Shown here: positions 17,197 to 26,669 of the stretch, piece by piece
Layout: every line of letters begins with the position of its first letter
How positions within the stretch are numbered: the first letter of the stretch is position 1
DNA from: Sphingobacteriaceae bacterium GW460-11-11-14-LB5
GTDB taxonomy: Bacteria > Bacteroidota > Bacteroidia > Sphingobacteriales > Sphingobacteriaceae
DNA: 64,000 nt
Reading direction: 5' to 3'
Assembly (NCBI GenBank): GCA_002151545.1
Contig: CP021237.1
Location: 2,728,001 to 2,792,000 of the forward strand
Program-made: the position numbers and the translations under genes
The notes under the pieces: model-generated
The model's database searches: none
What the model was told of the DNA's origin: nothing
What the model saw: the letters and a program-made list of their open reading frames with translations, nothing else

Positions 17197-18894
17197 TTAT
17201 CTGTCTGATCTAATCAAAAATTCTTTTTCAAAATCTTTCAAGAATGGTTTACCGCTAATATCAAATACAGGCTCTATTTTAGTTTTTGTCCAATACATCA
17301 TTATCGCGCCTATATCGGCAACAGCTGGCGCCAACGAATAACCCGTTGTACCTTCATAGGTTGATTGTGAGGGCGCATCGGCACCTAATGCAGACCAGGT
17401 ATAAGCGCCTGAAAGGTTCATATTATATCCTGTTGGTGCGGTATTCTGAAGTGTTCCTTCTGCACCCTCGTCCATTTTCCAAAAACCAATTAAGCTATTG
17501 TAATTAGGGTGTTTGGTAATATCTTTAAGATTTAAATTCGCCTGAATGGTTGGTCCATCCAGTGCAGTTTGAAAATAAGCTAAATTTGCTACATAATAAT
17601 CCATTGGATCACCTGATCCACAATATTTAAATCCGATTCTTAATGGATCAGTTGATGTAAGCGTTTGGCCATTCCAATTGGCTTCGGTTGCAGCCTTAAC
17701 TCCATCATAATAACAAATTGCTGTTCTGGTTGTCGCATTTACCCTTTTAACCGTCATGGTAAGCGTATGCCAGGCTACATCAGTTAGCCTACCCTGATCA
17801 CCTTGAAACCATGTTCCACTATAATAAGGTCTCCACTGGCTTGCCCAGGTACCGAAAGTCCAGCCTGTACCTCCATTTGGGTTTTTTGCTGCATCCTTAT
17901 ATCCTGTTCCTTTTGAAAGAAACCCAACGTATCCTGTACCACCTTTGGTTATTTTAACCTGTGCCTGAACAGTGAAATCTTTATCGTTCCCAGCATTGTA
18001 CAACCCATTATCCTGAGCAACCTGCGCAAATACGCTTGTGCCTGTAAACAAAACCGAGTTATAGCCTATTTTCTTTAATTCCTGTGATTTCAATGCCGGA
18101 TTATTAATAACGAGGAAACCACTTGTGGGGTTATCACTGCTTCCGCCGTGGTTGGATGTAATAATAACCAGCCATTCTTCATTGGTGTATGTTTTGCGTG
18201 CTTTAATGGCTTTGATAATTTCATCTACATAACCATCGGCCTTTAGTATGGCATCTTTATATGCAGCGTTAGTGGCTACATAACCACCATTTGCACCCGC
18301 AGCTTCAGCTTCTCTAAAATTCACGATGGTAGCCCCTATTCCTTCGTACTTATTTAACAGTGCAATGGTAGAATCTTTAGCGGCTTGATCGGTATTTACC
18401 AGGGGCCTGTAATCAGCTACTTTTACATAATTCCGCAGGTTGGGCCAGGGAGTGATAAATGCCGTTTTAGTGCCTATTCCACTCATAATGTAATCCAAAA
18501 TATTTCTTCTGATGGGCACGGCATCATGCTCTCCGGAATTTGGATCGGTTGTGGGCTGAAAATCATCTGTAGAAACCAGGTGTTTGGTATAAGGCACGCC
18601 AGTAAGCATTGAGGTCCAGGTGGCTGCATCAGTTGCCACCGCCGATTTAAATGTTGCGTAAGAGTATTTACTGGTAGGCAACAATGCCGTAATGGCTGGC
18701 GGTGCAATGGTTTTCAGTTCTGAGCCTGTAACACCATCTATACTAATTAAGATTACCCTTCTTGATGGGGCTACAGAATTATCAAGCTCCTCGTTAAAAG
18801 TTGGTGGGTTAGGATATTTCTTACAGCCAGCAAGCGTTACGACAGCTAATGATAGTGCCAGAAAAATCTGTTTTTTATTTAAAAAATAAATCAT
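17197..18894 (-). CDS. Alkaline-phosphatase-fold / LamG lipoprotein (DUF4983 type), copy A
   Basis: This 565-residue lipoprotein has the lipobox LAGC (C24). Residues 45-260 follow the type I phosphodiesterase/alkaline phosphatase fold: ILISIDGVTG (D53), TWTSMLTGVPYTKH, and ITSNHGGSS. Compared with active nucleotide pyrophosphatase-type enzymes, the nucleophile position appears as D89 instead of T, the DHG motif reads NHG (248-250), and the D..GH motif reads EAAGANGG. A LamG/concanavalin-like domain follows (about 300-480). It closes the operon as a relative of the gene at 20917-22677. I read it as a surface protein, possibly a pseudoenzyme that binds a ligand; activity is uncertain. Confidence 0.75.
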   Translation of the reverse strand: MIYFLNKKQIFLALSLAVVTLAGCKKYPNPPTFNEELDNSVAPSRRVILISIDGVTGSELKTIAPPAITALLPTSKYSYATFKSAVATDAATWTSMLTGVPYTKHLVSTDDFQPTTDPNSGEHDAVPIRRNILDYIMSGIGTKTAFITPWPNLRNYVKVADYRPLVNTDQAAKDSTIALLNKYEGIGATIVNFREAEAAGANGGYVATNAAYKDAILKADGYVDEIIKAIKARKTYTNEEWLVIITSNHGGSSDNPTSGFLVINNPALKSQELKKIGYNSVLFTGTSVFAQVAQDNGLYNAGNDKDFTVQAQVKITKGGTGYVGFLSKGTGYKDAAKNPNGGTGWTFGTWASQWRPYYSGTWFQGDQGRLTDVAWHTLTMTVKRVNATTRTAICYYDGVKAATEANWNGQTLTSTDPLRIGFKYCGSGDPMDYYVANLAYFQTALDGPTIQANLNLKDITKHPNYNSLIGFWKMDEGAEGTLQNTAPTGYNMNLSGAYTWSALGADAPSQSTYEGTTGYSLAPAVADIGAIMMYWTKTKIEPVFDISGKPFLKDFEKEFLIRSDR

Positions 18895-18913
18895 GTTAAT
18901 ATATTTTTAGCGC

Positions 18914-20902
18914 TTATTTAAATAGTGTCAGTTCTGATAAAGACATAAATGTTGTGCTTGCACCTGTTCTTACAATTACTTTTACATAACGGGTAGTGAT
19001 TGTTCCTCCGGGAAATGCATAATTGTAACGGGTTTCGTTTTGAGGTACTGTTGTCGTGCCTGCAAGCGTATAGGTGACATTATCAGGACTGGTGTAAATC
19101 TCCACATTTCTCACATATCCATTAGACTGGCCAATTCTTTGCACAAAACTGATTCCTTTTACTGGTGCCGCAGTAGCTCCTGTGCTCACAACGATACTAA
19201 TTGGAAGGCTTTCTGCCGGTGTAGGCGATGAATATTTAGAATGATAAATGGTAGCGGTATTGTTATCAACCAGATTTGCTAAAGCACCATCTTGTGCAGG
19301 TGAACTGGCCGACACTGCTGTTGTTGGTATTGTTGTTGCGACAACTGGTACGGGCCCATCGCCTCCTGTTCCTGTCATAATATTATAAGTCCATATTGCT
19401 TTTGCAAGTGGCGGATAATTTGCGGCTTTTATCTTACTTTGCGAAACGTTACTCACGGTAATACCCCATGCACCGAAGAACTGGATTAAATCGGTTTTGG
19501 TGTATTCGCAGGCCCACTCATAAAAATTATCCTTTTTGTCCTGATCGTTATTGGCTAAACGTGGTGCATGTCTTGCTTTGGTATAAATATAGGTTAACAA
19601 GCCGTAATCAAATTTTTCTAAGAGTTGTACAAAAGGAACCGTGCGTGCAAACGAACCGTTCTCTCTGCCACTATTTAAATCCACGTCGAAGTTTTTAGTG
19701 GCGCTTGGCGGCGTAGCAGCATAAGCAAGGGCCACATCATTCCACTCGTTAGGTGCATGCAGAATTTTGAAATCCTGTCCGTAAGCTTTTGCTACTTTGT
19801 ATGAGAAAAGATTATTGGTCGATTCTCCCAAAGCAGACCAGTTCCAGGTGGTATTTTGCTGGCAATTGTGTCCAAATTCGTGGTAAGTACCCCAGTTTGG
19901 ATGCGGCTGATTGGTGGTCAGCTGATTTAAACTTACCCAGGTTTGAAACCACTCGCTGCCATTATAGTTTAATAAACCCATAAAAGGAAAACCAGAGTGT
20001 CCGGCTGCCGTAGGGAAACCGCTAATCTGAATATCAACTGTACCTCTCCACGGTCCTTGTGGACTTCTGTCGCGCAAATCAGCTGCATTAGGTGATAAAC
20101 CCATCCAGGCATTATAGTGTTCATCAAAAATCTCATTCCATTTGGTCATCAATGCCGTTGGATTGGTTAGCGGATCTCTTGATGAGGTAAACTTTTCTAC
20201 AATCAGGTCTCTTGGCACCAGGTAGACTACACTTCTGCAGCGAAGTTCTAACCAGGGCACTTGTGAGGCTTTAACCTGAGCCATCCAGGCGGCATCGTTT
20301 GATTTGCCCAATTCGAAATCGGGAGTTACACATGCGCCTGAAATGCTAAATTCTATCGGATTGGGATAAGAAAAGGTCGCATTGATATAAATGTACCCTC
20401 CGTAAAGGTTGCGCACGTAATTTACACCGGCAAACAATTGTTTTTTAACCACAATAATCGGGTCTCTTAACAAAGGGCTTACACCCGTTAAATTATCAGT
20501 ATGTCCGCCTACCTGTACACTTAATCCATCTGCACCTGCAGGCACCACAATTTTGATCAATTCGCCAGGCGGCGCATAATAACCAGTACCAAATTGTGGT
20601 TGTGGTGCAACAGAAATCCTTAACATATCGGCGGTTTGGGCGCTAAAGTTTAAGTTTAGCGTAAACTTTGCATCTGTTACTCTTGGTTCGCCATCGCCAA
20701 CCAAACCAGGAAAAACCCTGGCTTTAGCAAAGGCAGAACGATCAACAAATAACCGGTTGGTATCTACAGTAATGCTTTTGTTGTTTCCTGAGTTATCATC
20801 ATAACCATCTTCTACTTCGTAGCCGTATTTTTTACAGGCTGATAAAGTCACCACGCCTATCAATATCGTTAGCTTTAATATGCTTTTCATTTGAAATTTC
20901 AT
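18914..20902 (-). CDS. M60-family gluzincin protease with C-terminal F5/8 (CBM32-like) domain
   Basis: The 662-residue lipoprotein (lipobox LSAC, then KK) is a predicted surface metalloprotease of the enhancin/M60 type, a family known to cut glycosylated proteins such as mucins. The zinc motif is HEFGH near residue 340, followed after 14 residues by the glutamate of GESTNNLFS, matching the HExxH..E gluzincin pattern. An N-terminal region with the phrase GTGYYAPPGELIKIVVPAGA is typical for the M60 accessory domain. Residues of about 520-662 form a discoidin-like carbohydrate-binding domain (YVRNVEIYTSPDNVTYTLAG). It lies between two LamG lipoproteins with 14- and 19-base gaps. Confidence 0.88.
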   Translation of the reverse strand: MKFQMKSILKLTILIGVVTLSACKKYGYEVEDGYDDNSGNNKSITVDTNRLFVDRSAFAKARVFPGLVGDGEPRVTDAKFTLNLNFSAQTADMLRISVAPQPQFGTGYYAPPGELIKIVVPAGADGLSVQVGGHTDNLTGVSPLLRDPIIVVKKQLFAGVNYVRNLYGGYIYINATFSYPNPIEFSISGACVTPDFELGKSNDAAWMAQVKASQVPWLELRCRSVVYLVPRDLIVEKFTSSRDPLTNPTALMTKWNEIFDEHYNAWMGLSPNAADLRDRSPQGPWRGTVDIQISGFPTAAGHSGFPFMGLLNYNGSEWFQTWVSLNQLTTNQPHPNWGTYHEFGHNCQQNTTWNWSALGESTNNLFSYKVAKAYGQDFKILHAPNEWNDVALAYAATPPSATKNFDVDLNSGRENGSFARTVPFVQLLEKFDYGLLTYIYTKARHAPRLANNDQDKKDNFYEWACEYTKTDLIQFFGAWGITVSNVSQSKIKAANYPPLAKAIWTYNIMTGTGGDGPVPVVATTIPTTAVSASSPAQDGALANLVDNNTATIYHSKYSSPTPAESLPISIVVSTGATAAPVKGISFVQRIGQSNGYVRNVEIYTSPDNVTYTLAGTTTVPQNETRYNYAFPGGTITTRYVKVIVRTGASTTFMSLSELTLFK

Positions 20903-20916
20903 TTAATACAATCAAA

Positions 20917-22677
20917 TTAGTTCGTTACCACATCAGTAAAAGTTGGAGGCCAGGCTTTGCCCGATAAGTTCCATTCGGTTCGTGGCAGAATGCCTAACCA
21001 GTTATAAATCTGGAAAGGTAAGTCTACATTGTTGGGCACTGTACGGTAGGCTGCTCCTACTATTTCCGGATTAATATTTGGCGACAAATCGTTAAATGTT
21101 CCCCAGGTAGCATTACTGGTTAAAATAAAATCGTTGTTTTTGCCCGAGCGGTCTTTCAGTAAAAATCCGGTGCCTTCTTTACAAGGCCACCAGCCTTCTA
21201 AACTCGAAAAATAAGGATGGTTGGGTGTTACTTCCCGTTTCATATAAGTAATAACATCCGCATCAGACATGGTGGTTTTGTATATGGCCAGATCCCTGAT
21301 TAAAAAGTTGGTTACTTTTCCACTAGCTGCACCAATACGAAGAAAACCTGTGTTGGTAATATCTTTACCTGTTACATCTACCGGATAGTTGGTACCAACT
21401 GGTCGCTTAACGCCATCAGTAAACATGGTTAAATATCTTTTAGTGCCTTCCATATAAACTTTTACGGCAATGGTATGCCATGCACCATCTCTGATTACAG
21501 TAACATCAGGACGCAAGAAAGCACCTGCCGCATTGGTCGCATTTCCCCAGTCAAACTGGAAATAGGTGTTAGAAAAAGCAAATGTCCACGCATTTGCAGC
21601 AATGGCAAAATTCGATGATTTAGCCAGAAATGTAGGCCAGGTGGTGTTTACGCCTGCGTCATTTCTGATTTTTAACATCATGACATAATCACCGGTACTT
21701 CCAAAATTACCAACAGTAGCATTAGACAACAGGGCTGTTACCTGAGTGGTTTCGGTAGACTGGAACCTTGGTGCACTACCTGCATAAGGTACATCAGAGG
21801 TGTTTGGTTTACCGATTAACCTGGCTGCGAATTTTGGATTATACAAGGCCACATAAGTATTGCGCGCATCGTCGCCAAAAAGACTGAAATCGGTACGGGG
21901 ATTAGTTGTTGCGCCACCTTTGTTTGAAGCAATTACCACCAGCCAATTCTCATCGCGAAAAGTAGCACGCGCTTTTAAAGTGGCTACCATTTCACCAATG
22001 TAAGTATCTAAGGTGCCAATAGCGGAATTATAAGCTGCGTTAGTTTCACTGTATCCACCTGCTGCACCAGCCGTTTCTGCACTATGAAACTGTGCAACAA
22101 TTAAATCAGCATTACCATCTTTTAGCTTGGTTACGGCTGATGTTTTTACCTCAGCATCTGAAGTTAAAGTTTGCTTTTCAGATGCATCTCCGGCTAAATT
22201 TTGGGTAAAAGCACTGCTTGCAGCATAAGAAACCGTTGTAAATTTTGATTTTTCTTGTTTGATCCTGGTAAATAAACCAGGATAAGTTGTTAAATCGTTT
22301 CCGGTAAAACTATCGCCTGTTACTTTGTGGAATTTTGGATCTACCCCGGTGATTAAACTTGCCCAGGCACCCGCATTGCTTACCGGTAACTGCGTGCTAT
22401 CCGTTAAGCCTACAAAAGAATAAATTGCATTTTTATTGATTTCTGTAATCTTTGGCGGCTTAATTGCGGCCACAGCCGAACCTTTCACCCCATCCAGAAT
22501 AATGTAAAGCACTTTTGGCTTACCCGAACTTACCCCGGCAGTATCATTTTTAGTGTTGGCCGGAATTACATTATCAAAATTTTTGTTACAGGCACTACCC
22601 AGTAACACAAGGGCAAAAAAACAAACCGATATGCAGCCAGTGCCCAGATTTGAAAGTGATATTTTTCTATGTCCCAT
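20917..22677 (-). CDS. Alkaline-phosphatase-fold / LamG lipoprotein (DUF4983 type), copy B
   Basis: This 586-residue lipoprotein (lipobox GSAC, C30) repeats the architecture of the gene at 17197-18894. The first metal aspartate is present (ILDGVKG, D62), but the nucleophile region reads SNAGAWASLITG, the expected DHG motif reads NKG (252-254) and the D..GH motif reads ETAGAAGG. A LamG-like domain (about 320-480) is followed by a C-terminal segment ending near TFTDVVTN. The loss of several metal ligands, more complete than in copy A, argues for a non-catalytic binding role. It sits between the delta-60 repeat protein and the M60 protease in the operon. Confidence 0.75.
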   Translation of the reverse strand: MGHRKISLSNLGTGCISVCFFALVLLGSACNKNFDNVIPANTKNDTAGVSSGKPKVLYIILDGVKGSAVAAIKPPKITEINKNAIYSFVGLTDSTQLPVSNAGAWASLITGVDPKFHKVTGDSFTGNDLTTYPGLFTRIKQEKSKFTTVSYAASSAFTQNLAGDASEKQTLTSDAEVKTSAVTKLKDGNADLIVAQFHSAETAGAAGGYSETNAAYNSAIGTLDTYIGEMVATLKARATFRDENWLVVIASNKGGATTNPRTDFSLFGDDARNTYVALYNPKFAARLIGKPNTSDVPYAGSAPRFQSTETTQVTALLSNATVGNFGSTGDYVMMLKIRNDAGVNTTWPTFLAKSSNFAIAANAWTFAFSNTYFQFDWGNATNAAGAFLRPDVTVIRDGAWHTIAVKVYMEGTKRYLTMFTDGVKRPVGTNYPVDVTGKDITNTGFLRIGAASGKVTNFLIRDLAIYKTTMSDADVITYMKREVTPNHPYFSSLEGWWPCKEGTGFLLKDRSGKNNDFILTSNATWGTFNDLSPNINPEIVGAAYRTVPNNVDLPFQIYNWLGILPRTEWNLSGKAWPPTFTDVVTN

Positions 22678-22701
22678 ATTTGTGAGATTATGAATGTTTA
22701 A

Positions 22702-24360
22702 TTAGTTAAGCAGTTCTACCCTTAATATATTTTTAACCGGAATGTTATCGAATCTGAAAATGTTTCCAACTAAAATGATTGCCGGATTTCCTGCTGTAGA
22801 AGTGGTTTCGATCATTTTTTCTATCGTACCCTGAAATACACCGGTATTGTTATAACCATTTGCCAAAGTACCATCGGCATTTAAAATCATAAATCCCTGG
22901 CGCAGCACGTTGCGGTATAAATTAAAGCTTCCTCCAACGATTACTTTTCCGTTATTCAACTGAGCGGCAAAATTCACTATGCCCCCGTTAAGGCTGGGAA
23001 AAGTAAAACTTGAGGTTAGGCTGCCATCAGCATCTAACATGGCTACTCCGGTACGGGACTGCCCGTTAAAATTCTTGAAAGTTCCGCCTACCAGTAATTT
23101 GTTTGTCGTTGCATTATAGGTAATGGATGTAATTTCATCATCAGCACCTGTTCCAATATTGAATGAATTATCTACAGATCCATCTAAATTTATTCTTACC
23201 ACGCGGTTTCTGCTCACCCCATTAAAGGTGGTAAAAGTACCCACAAGCACCAGTTTACCGTCGGGCATTTGTATCGCATCGTTAATATTTCCATTTCCGG
23301 CATTAGGACTTTGTTTCGTTCCTGCATTGTAATGAAAGCTCTGATCCATTGAACCATCCATATTCATGCGCACCATTTGCCTCATCAGCACCCGGTCGAA
23401 AACTTTAGAATCGTAGGTAGACCTTTCGTAAAAAGCCCTTAAATAATAATCAAAATTGCCAATAGCATAAATCTGATCGTTGAAAGTAAAAATCTTCTTA
23501 ATGGTACCCTGTACTCCACCATTAAAACTCGGCACGGTATCTCTGTTTTTTGACGGGTCGTTAGGTGTGGCATTTACCACATCAATAATGGTAGAATCTA
23601 AAGTGCCGTCTACATTTAAGCGTGTAATGCCGTTTATATTGGCCCTGTTTGGTCGCTTGGTATTAAAGGATGAAAAATTACCTGCAATTAGAAATTTGCC
23701 ATTATCATTACCACTCGAAATCCTGGTTACTGCATTTACCAGATAGTTTGCGCCGATGCCAAACTTTAAGGCTGTTTCTACGGCACCCGCAGCATTTATC
23801 TGTGCAACATTACCTATCGGAAGATCCTTAGTCGCCCTGTTTTCATAATCGGTAAAGGCCCCTGTTAAAAAGTAGCCCCCGGCAGGCAAACGTAAAATAT
23901 CGTAAATTGGATAATTAGAGCCATTAACCACCTGAAAACCAGCATCAAAACTTACCTTACCCGCAATTTGCATGGTTGGACCGAAAAACGTCTGATTATC
24001 AAGTGTAGGATCATTAACGGTAATCCAGATGCCACCTGTACTGGCATTTACCGGCACCTTAAACTTTAAGGTACTGTCGGTAAAATTTAATACTTCAGCC
24101 TCAATTTCGTTAACATACAGTTTAAACTTACCGGTATATTTTATCAGCCCCCTGATATTTACATCTACTTCGTCGCCGGAGGAAGCAATAGCAGGGCTAA
24201 GGGCTTTTGATTTAAATTGAATGCCCAATGGTTCTTTACCATTGGCATAAGGATCCTTCAGTTCTACTTCATTTTTTTTGCAGGCAAACAAAAGCATGGC
24301 CAGCAGAAAAAATCCGATTTGAAAAACCCTGGTTGTATATTTATTATAAAGAGATATCAT
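22702..24360 (-). CDS. DUF5008-type lipoprotein with delta-60 repeats
   Basis: The 552-residue protein has a lipoprotein signal (LLFACKK, C27). An Ig-like IPT/TIG-type domain follows at about 45-130 (IRGLIKYTGKFKLYVNEIE). From about 140 onward there are repeated units such as MNMDGSMDQSFHYNAG, INLDGSVDNSFNIGTG and MLDADGSLTSSFTFPS, each followed by a GKxLVxGxF strand: the delta-60 repeat, which folds as a beta-propeller. It is likely an outer-surface binding protein. It sits in the operon after a fasciclin lipoprotein gene. Confidence 0.82.
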   Translation of the reverse strand: MISLYNKYTTRVFQIGFFLLAMLLFACKKNEVELKDPYANGKEPLGIQFKSKALSPAIASSGDEVDVNIRGLIKYTGKFKLYVNEIEAEVLNFTDSTLKFKVPVNASTGGIWITVNDPTLDNQTFFGPTMQIAGKVSFDAGFQVVNGSNYPIYDILRLPAGGYFLTGAFTDYENRATKDLPIGNVAQINAAGAVETALKFGIGANYLVNAVTRISSGNDNGKFLIAGNFSSFNTKRPNRANINGITRLNVDGTLDSTIIDVVNATPNDPSKNRDTVPSFNGGVQGTIKKIFTFNDQIYAIGNFDYYLRAFYERSTYDSKVFDRVLMRQMVRMNMDGSMDQSFHYNAGTKQSPNAGNGNINDAIQMPDGKLVLVGTFTTFNGVSRNRVVRINLDGSVDNSFNIGTGADDEITSITYNATTNKLLVGGTFKNFNGQSRTGVAMLDADGSLTSSFTFPSLNGGIVNFAAQLNNGKVIVGGSFNLYRNVLRQGFMILNADGTLANGYNNTGVFQGTIEKMIETTSTAGNPAIILVGNIFRFDNIPVKNILRVELLN

Positions 24361-24390
24361 CTTTTAAATCGCTAATCATTAAAAAAATTA

Positions 24391-25143
24391 TTATTGTATT
24401 GGCGTTATGCCACTGGCCAGTACATCATTGATGAAAATGTTGTTCACAAATCCAAAATTATGCTTGTTAACCAGGGTACTCCCCGACAAGGTTGCCTGCC
24501 TTAATACGTGTATGATTCCGTTGGTTGGCGCAATATCTGAGGTGGCTACCGGGATATTAACCAAACTTTGCTGTGGTTTAGTGAAGTCTTTTATATAAGA
24601 AAGAAACAACTGCCTGTAACCTGCATATTTTATACTGGTAGCGCCACTCACCGCATCATTAAATATGACACCGATATTCATGATCCTGCCATTCTCATAA
24701 GAGGAAAAAGACTGTCCGGGGAATGCGGTATAAGCAAGTGTATCCAACTGCGGATAATCTTTCAAACGGTTAGTTCCTTTAAAAATGTACTGCGAAAGTG
24801 TTTTGCGCCAAACCTCACGTTTAATCTGCGACAATTCTTTAACCGTGTCTCTTCCGTTCTGTATCAGGTATGCATTTAAAGCCCGTACCGATTTATAAAT
24901 GGAAGAACTTGTTGGTGCAAAAAAAGTAACATTCTCTTTGTCCAGTACATCATCCATTCCGGCAAGTGCAATTACCCTTACTGTCGTATCGAACATGGCT
25001 GGTTTCGATTTCAGGTATTGCAATATCGTTCCGTTATACGTTGGAGTGAGCACCCCAGAATCTACATAATACTCTTTATTGCAGGCAGTTACCAAAATCA
25101 ATACGATAGCTGCGAATATTAAATTAATTTTTTTATTCTTCAT
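24391..25143 (-). CDS. Fasciclin-domain lipoprotein of the second SusCD unit
   Basis: This 250-residue protein has the lipobox VTAC (C21). The region 40-230 shows fasciclin features: ILQYLKSKPAMFDTTVRVI, ENVTFFAPTSSSIYKSVRAL and the closing TNGIIHVLRQ. Fasciclin domains mediate adhesion or ligand binding; the exact role beside SusD is not known. It is 10 bases behind the susD gene at 25154-26656 and has a relative in the first SusCD unit (30915-31583). Confidence 0.88.
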   Translation of the reverse strand: MKNKKINLIFAAIVLILVTACNKEYYVDSGVLTPTYNGTILQYLKSKPAMFDTTVRVIALAGMDDVLDKENVTFFAPTSSSIYKSVRALNAYLIQNGRDTVKELSQIKREVWRKTLSQYIFKGTNRLKDYPQLDTLAYTAFPGQSFSSYENGRIMNIGVIFNDAVSGATSIKYAGYRQLFLSYIKDFTKPQQSLVNIPVATSDIAPTNGIIHVLRQATLSGSTLVNKHNFGFVNNIFINDVLASGITPIQ

Positions 25144-25153
25144 CTCTTTAAGT

Positions 25154-26656
25154 TTATCTCCAGAAATTATTTAAAGTCATATTAGGATTGTTCGCCAGGG
25201 CTGATTCGCTGATGGGCCATGTCCAGGCACCTGCATTAAAATCAGCCACACCTATCGGGTGATCGGAATATTCAGAATCCAAAATTCGTTTGGTACGTAC
25301 CAGGTCGTAGAAATACTGCCCCTCACAAAACAGTTCTCTTACACGTTCGTAATAGATATCGTCTTTTAACTGATCGCCAATAGAACTGAAAGGAATAGCC
25401 TGCGCCCTTGCCCTTACTTTATTTACAAAGGTTTGTGCGGTAGTATTATCATCTAAATTTGCCGCCGCTTCTGCGGTTAACAATAATGCATCTGGCAAAC
25501 GGAAAATAATGCGGCTATCGTCATGCGAAATGGTGTTGTTTGTACCACTCGGATAGGTGTTGGAAAACTTTTTCAACTGAAAAGTATTGTTGCCTATATC
25601 GGCATTTTCGAACCACAGGTTTCTTCGTACATCACCATTTCCTGCAGGAAATACTTTCTGCATAAACTTTACGCTGTAATACATTTGTGAGGTAGTGGTG
25701 GTCACCGTTCCGCGGAATGGGTATTTAGAGAAGAAGACCGATGGGTTATCATACTGAGAAAGTACCTCTCCATAATTCGCATTCGAAACAATTTCGAAAA
25801 GGCTTTCTTTGGTATTGCCTTTGAAAATCTTTTTATTGTTATCTACTGTATAATCCAGCAGACCATAATCGGCATAACTGCTGAGTTCTTGTCCACATTT
25901 AACAACTTGTTCGTAATAAGCTGTTTTAATGCCATTATCAAATCCGGCAGCCCACATGTTCATGTGCATAATTAAGGCTAGTGCCGCACCACGCATGGCC
26001 CTTGTACCTACCTGGCTGGCATCAACATAGGTTACCGGTAAATCATCTTTAACTGCTGCCATATCAGCAATACAGTTTTTCATTACGGAAATCTGATTGG
26101 TTCTGCCTAAAGGCTGATCATTATAGGCATTAGTATAATACGGAACATCACCATACATTCTCACCAATAAGAAATAGCAAAGGTTTCGTAAGAAAATACC
26201 TTCAGCCATATATCTTTTCCTGCTTTCATCAGAAATGGCCGAGTTGGGCATTTCACTTACCTCTTTTACCATCAGGTTTGCACTGCCAATTACATCATAA
26301 TAAGATTTCCACTCGGTTGCCGCTTTAAAATTATAGAAGTAATAATTGCCGTTTGTTGATGCAATAGCGCCCTTTAAATCATTATTGATGAAGTTGGTAA
26401 AACCAGCAATATTAGCAGAATTGATTACCGGTGCGCACCTGAGATCGGCAAAAGTATAAAATGTGCTCCCATTATTCAGTATTCTGCTTCTTAATTTAAT
26501 ATAGATGCCGTTTACAAATTTTTCTACATCGGCTTCATTTTGCCAATAATTATTACCTGAAAGGTTATCTATCGGTGTAACATTTAAAAACTTTTTACAG
26601 CTCAGCGCAGCAATGCTGATGATGGCTATAAATATTATATAGATAATTTTTTTCAT
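25154..26656 (-). CDS. RagB/SusD-family surface glycan-binding lipoprotein, unit 2
   Basis: The 500-residue lipoprotein (signal ending ALSCKK, C20) has the SusD start KFLNVTPIDNLSGNNYWQNEADVEKFVNGIY, TPR-like helices and the C-terminal RDLVRTKR-like element (YFYDLVRTKRILDSEY) and WPISESALANNPNMTLNNFW. It should cap the SusC transporter encoded directly upstream (13-base gap) and deliver its ligand. It belongs to the second of the two pairs in this operon. Confidence 0.95.
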   Translation of the reverse strand: MKKIIYIIFIAIISIAALSCKKFLNVTPIDNLSGNNYWQNEADVEKFVNGIYIKLRSRILNNGSTFYTFADLRCAPVINSANIAGFTNFINNDLKGAIASTNGNYYFYNFKAATEWKSYYDVIGSANLMVKEVSEMPNSAISDESRKRYMAEGIFLRNLCYFLLVRMYGDVPYYTNAYNDQPLGRTNQISVMKNCIADMAAVKDDLPVTYVDASQVGTRAMRGAALALIMHMNMWAAGFDNGIKTAYYEQVVKCGQELSSYADYGLLDYTVDNNKKIFKGNTKESLFEIVSNANYGEVLSQYDNPSVFFSKYPFRGTVTTTTSQMYYSVKFMQKVFPAGNGDVRRNLWFENADIGNNTFQLKKFSNTYPSGTNNTISHDDSRIIFRLPDALLLTAEAAANLDDNTTAQTFVNKVRARAQAIPFSSIGDQLKDDIYYERVRELFCEGQYFYDLVRTKRILDSEYSDHPIGVADFNAGAWTWPISESALANNPNMTLNNFWR

Positions 26657-26669
26657 ATCGATTTTCCGG

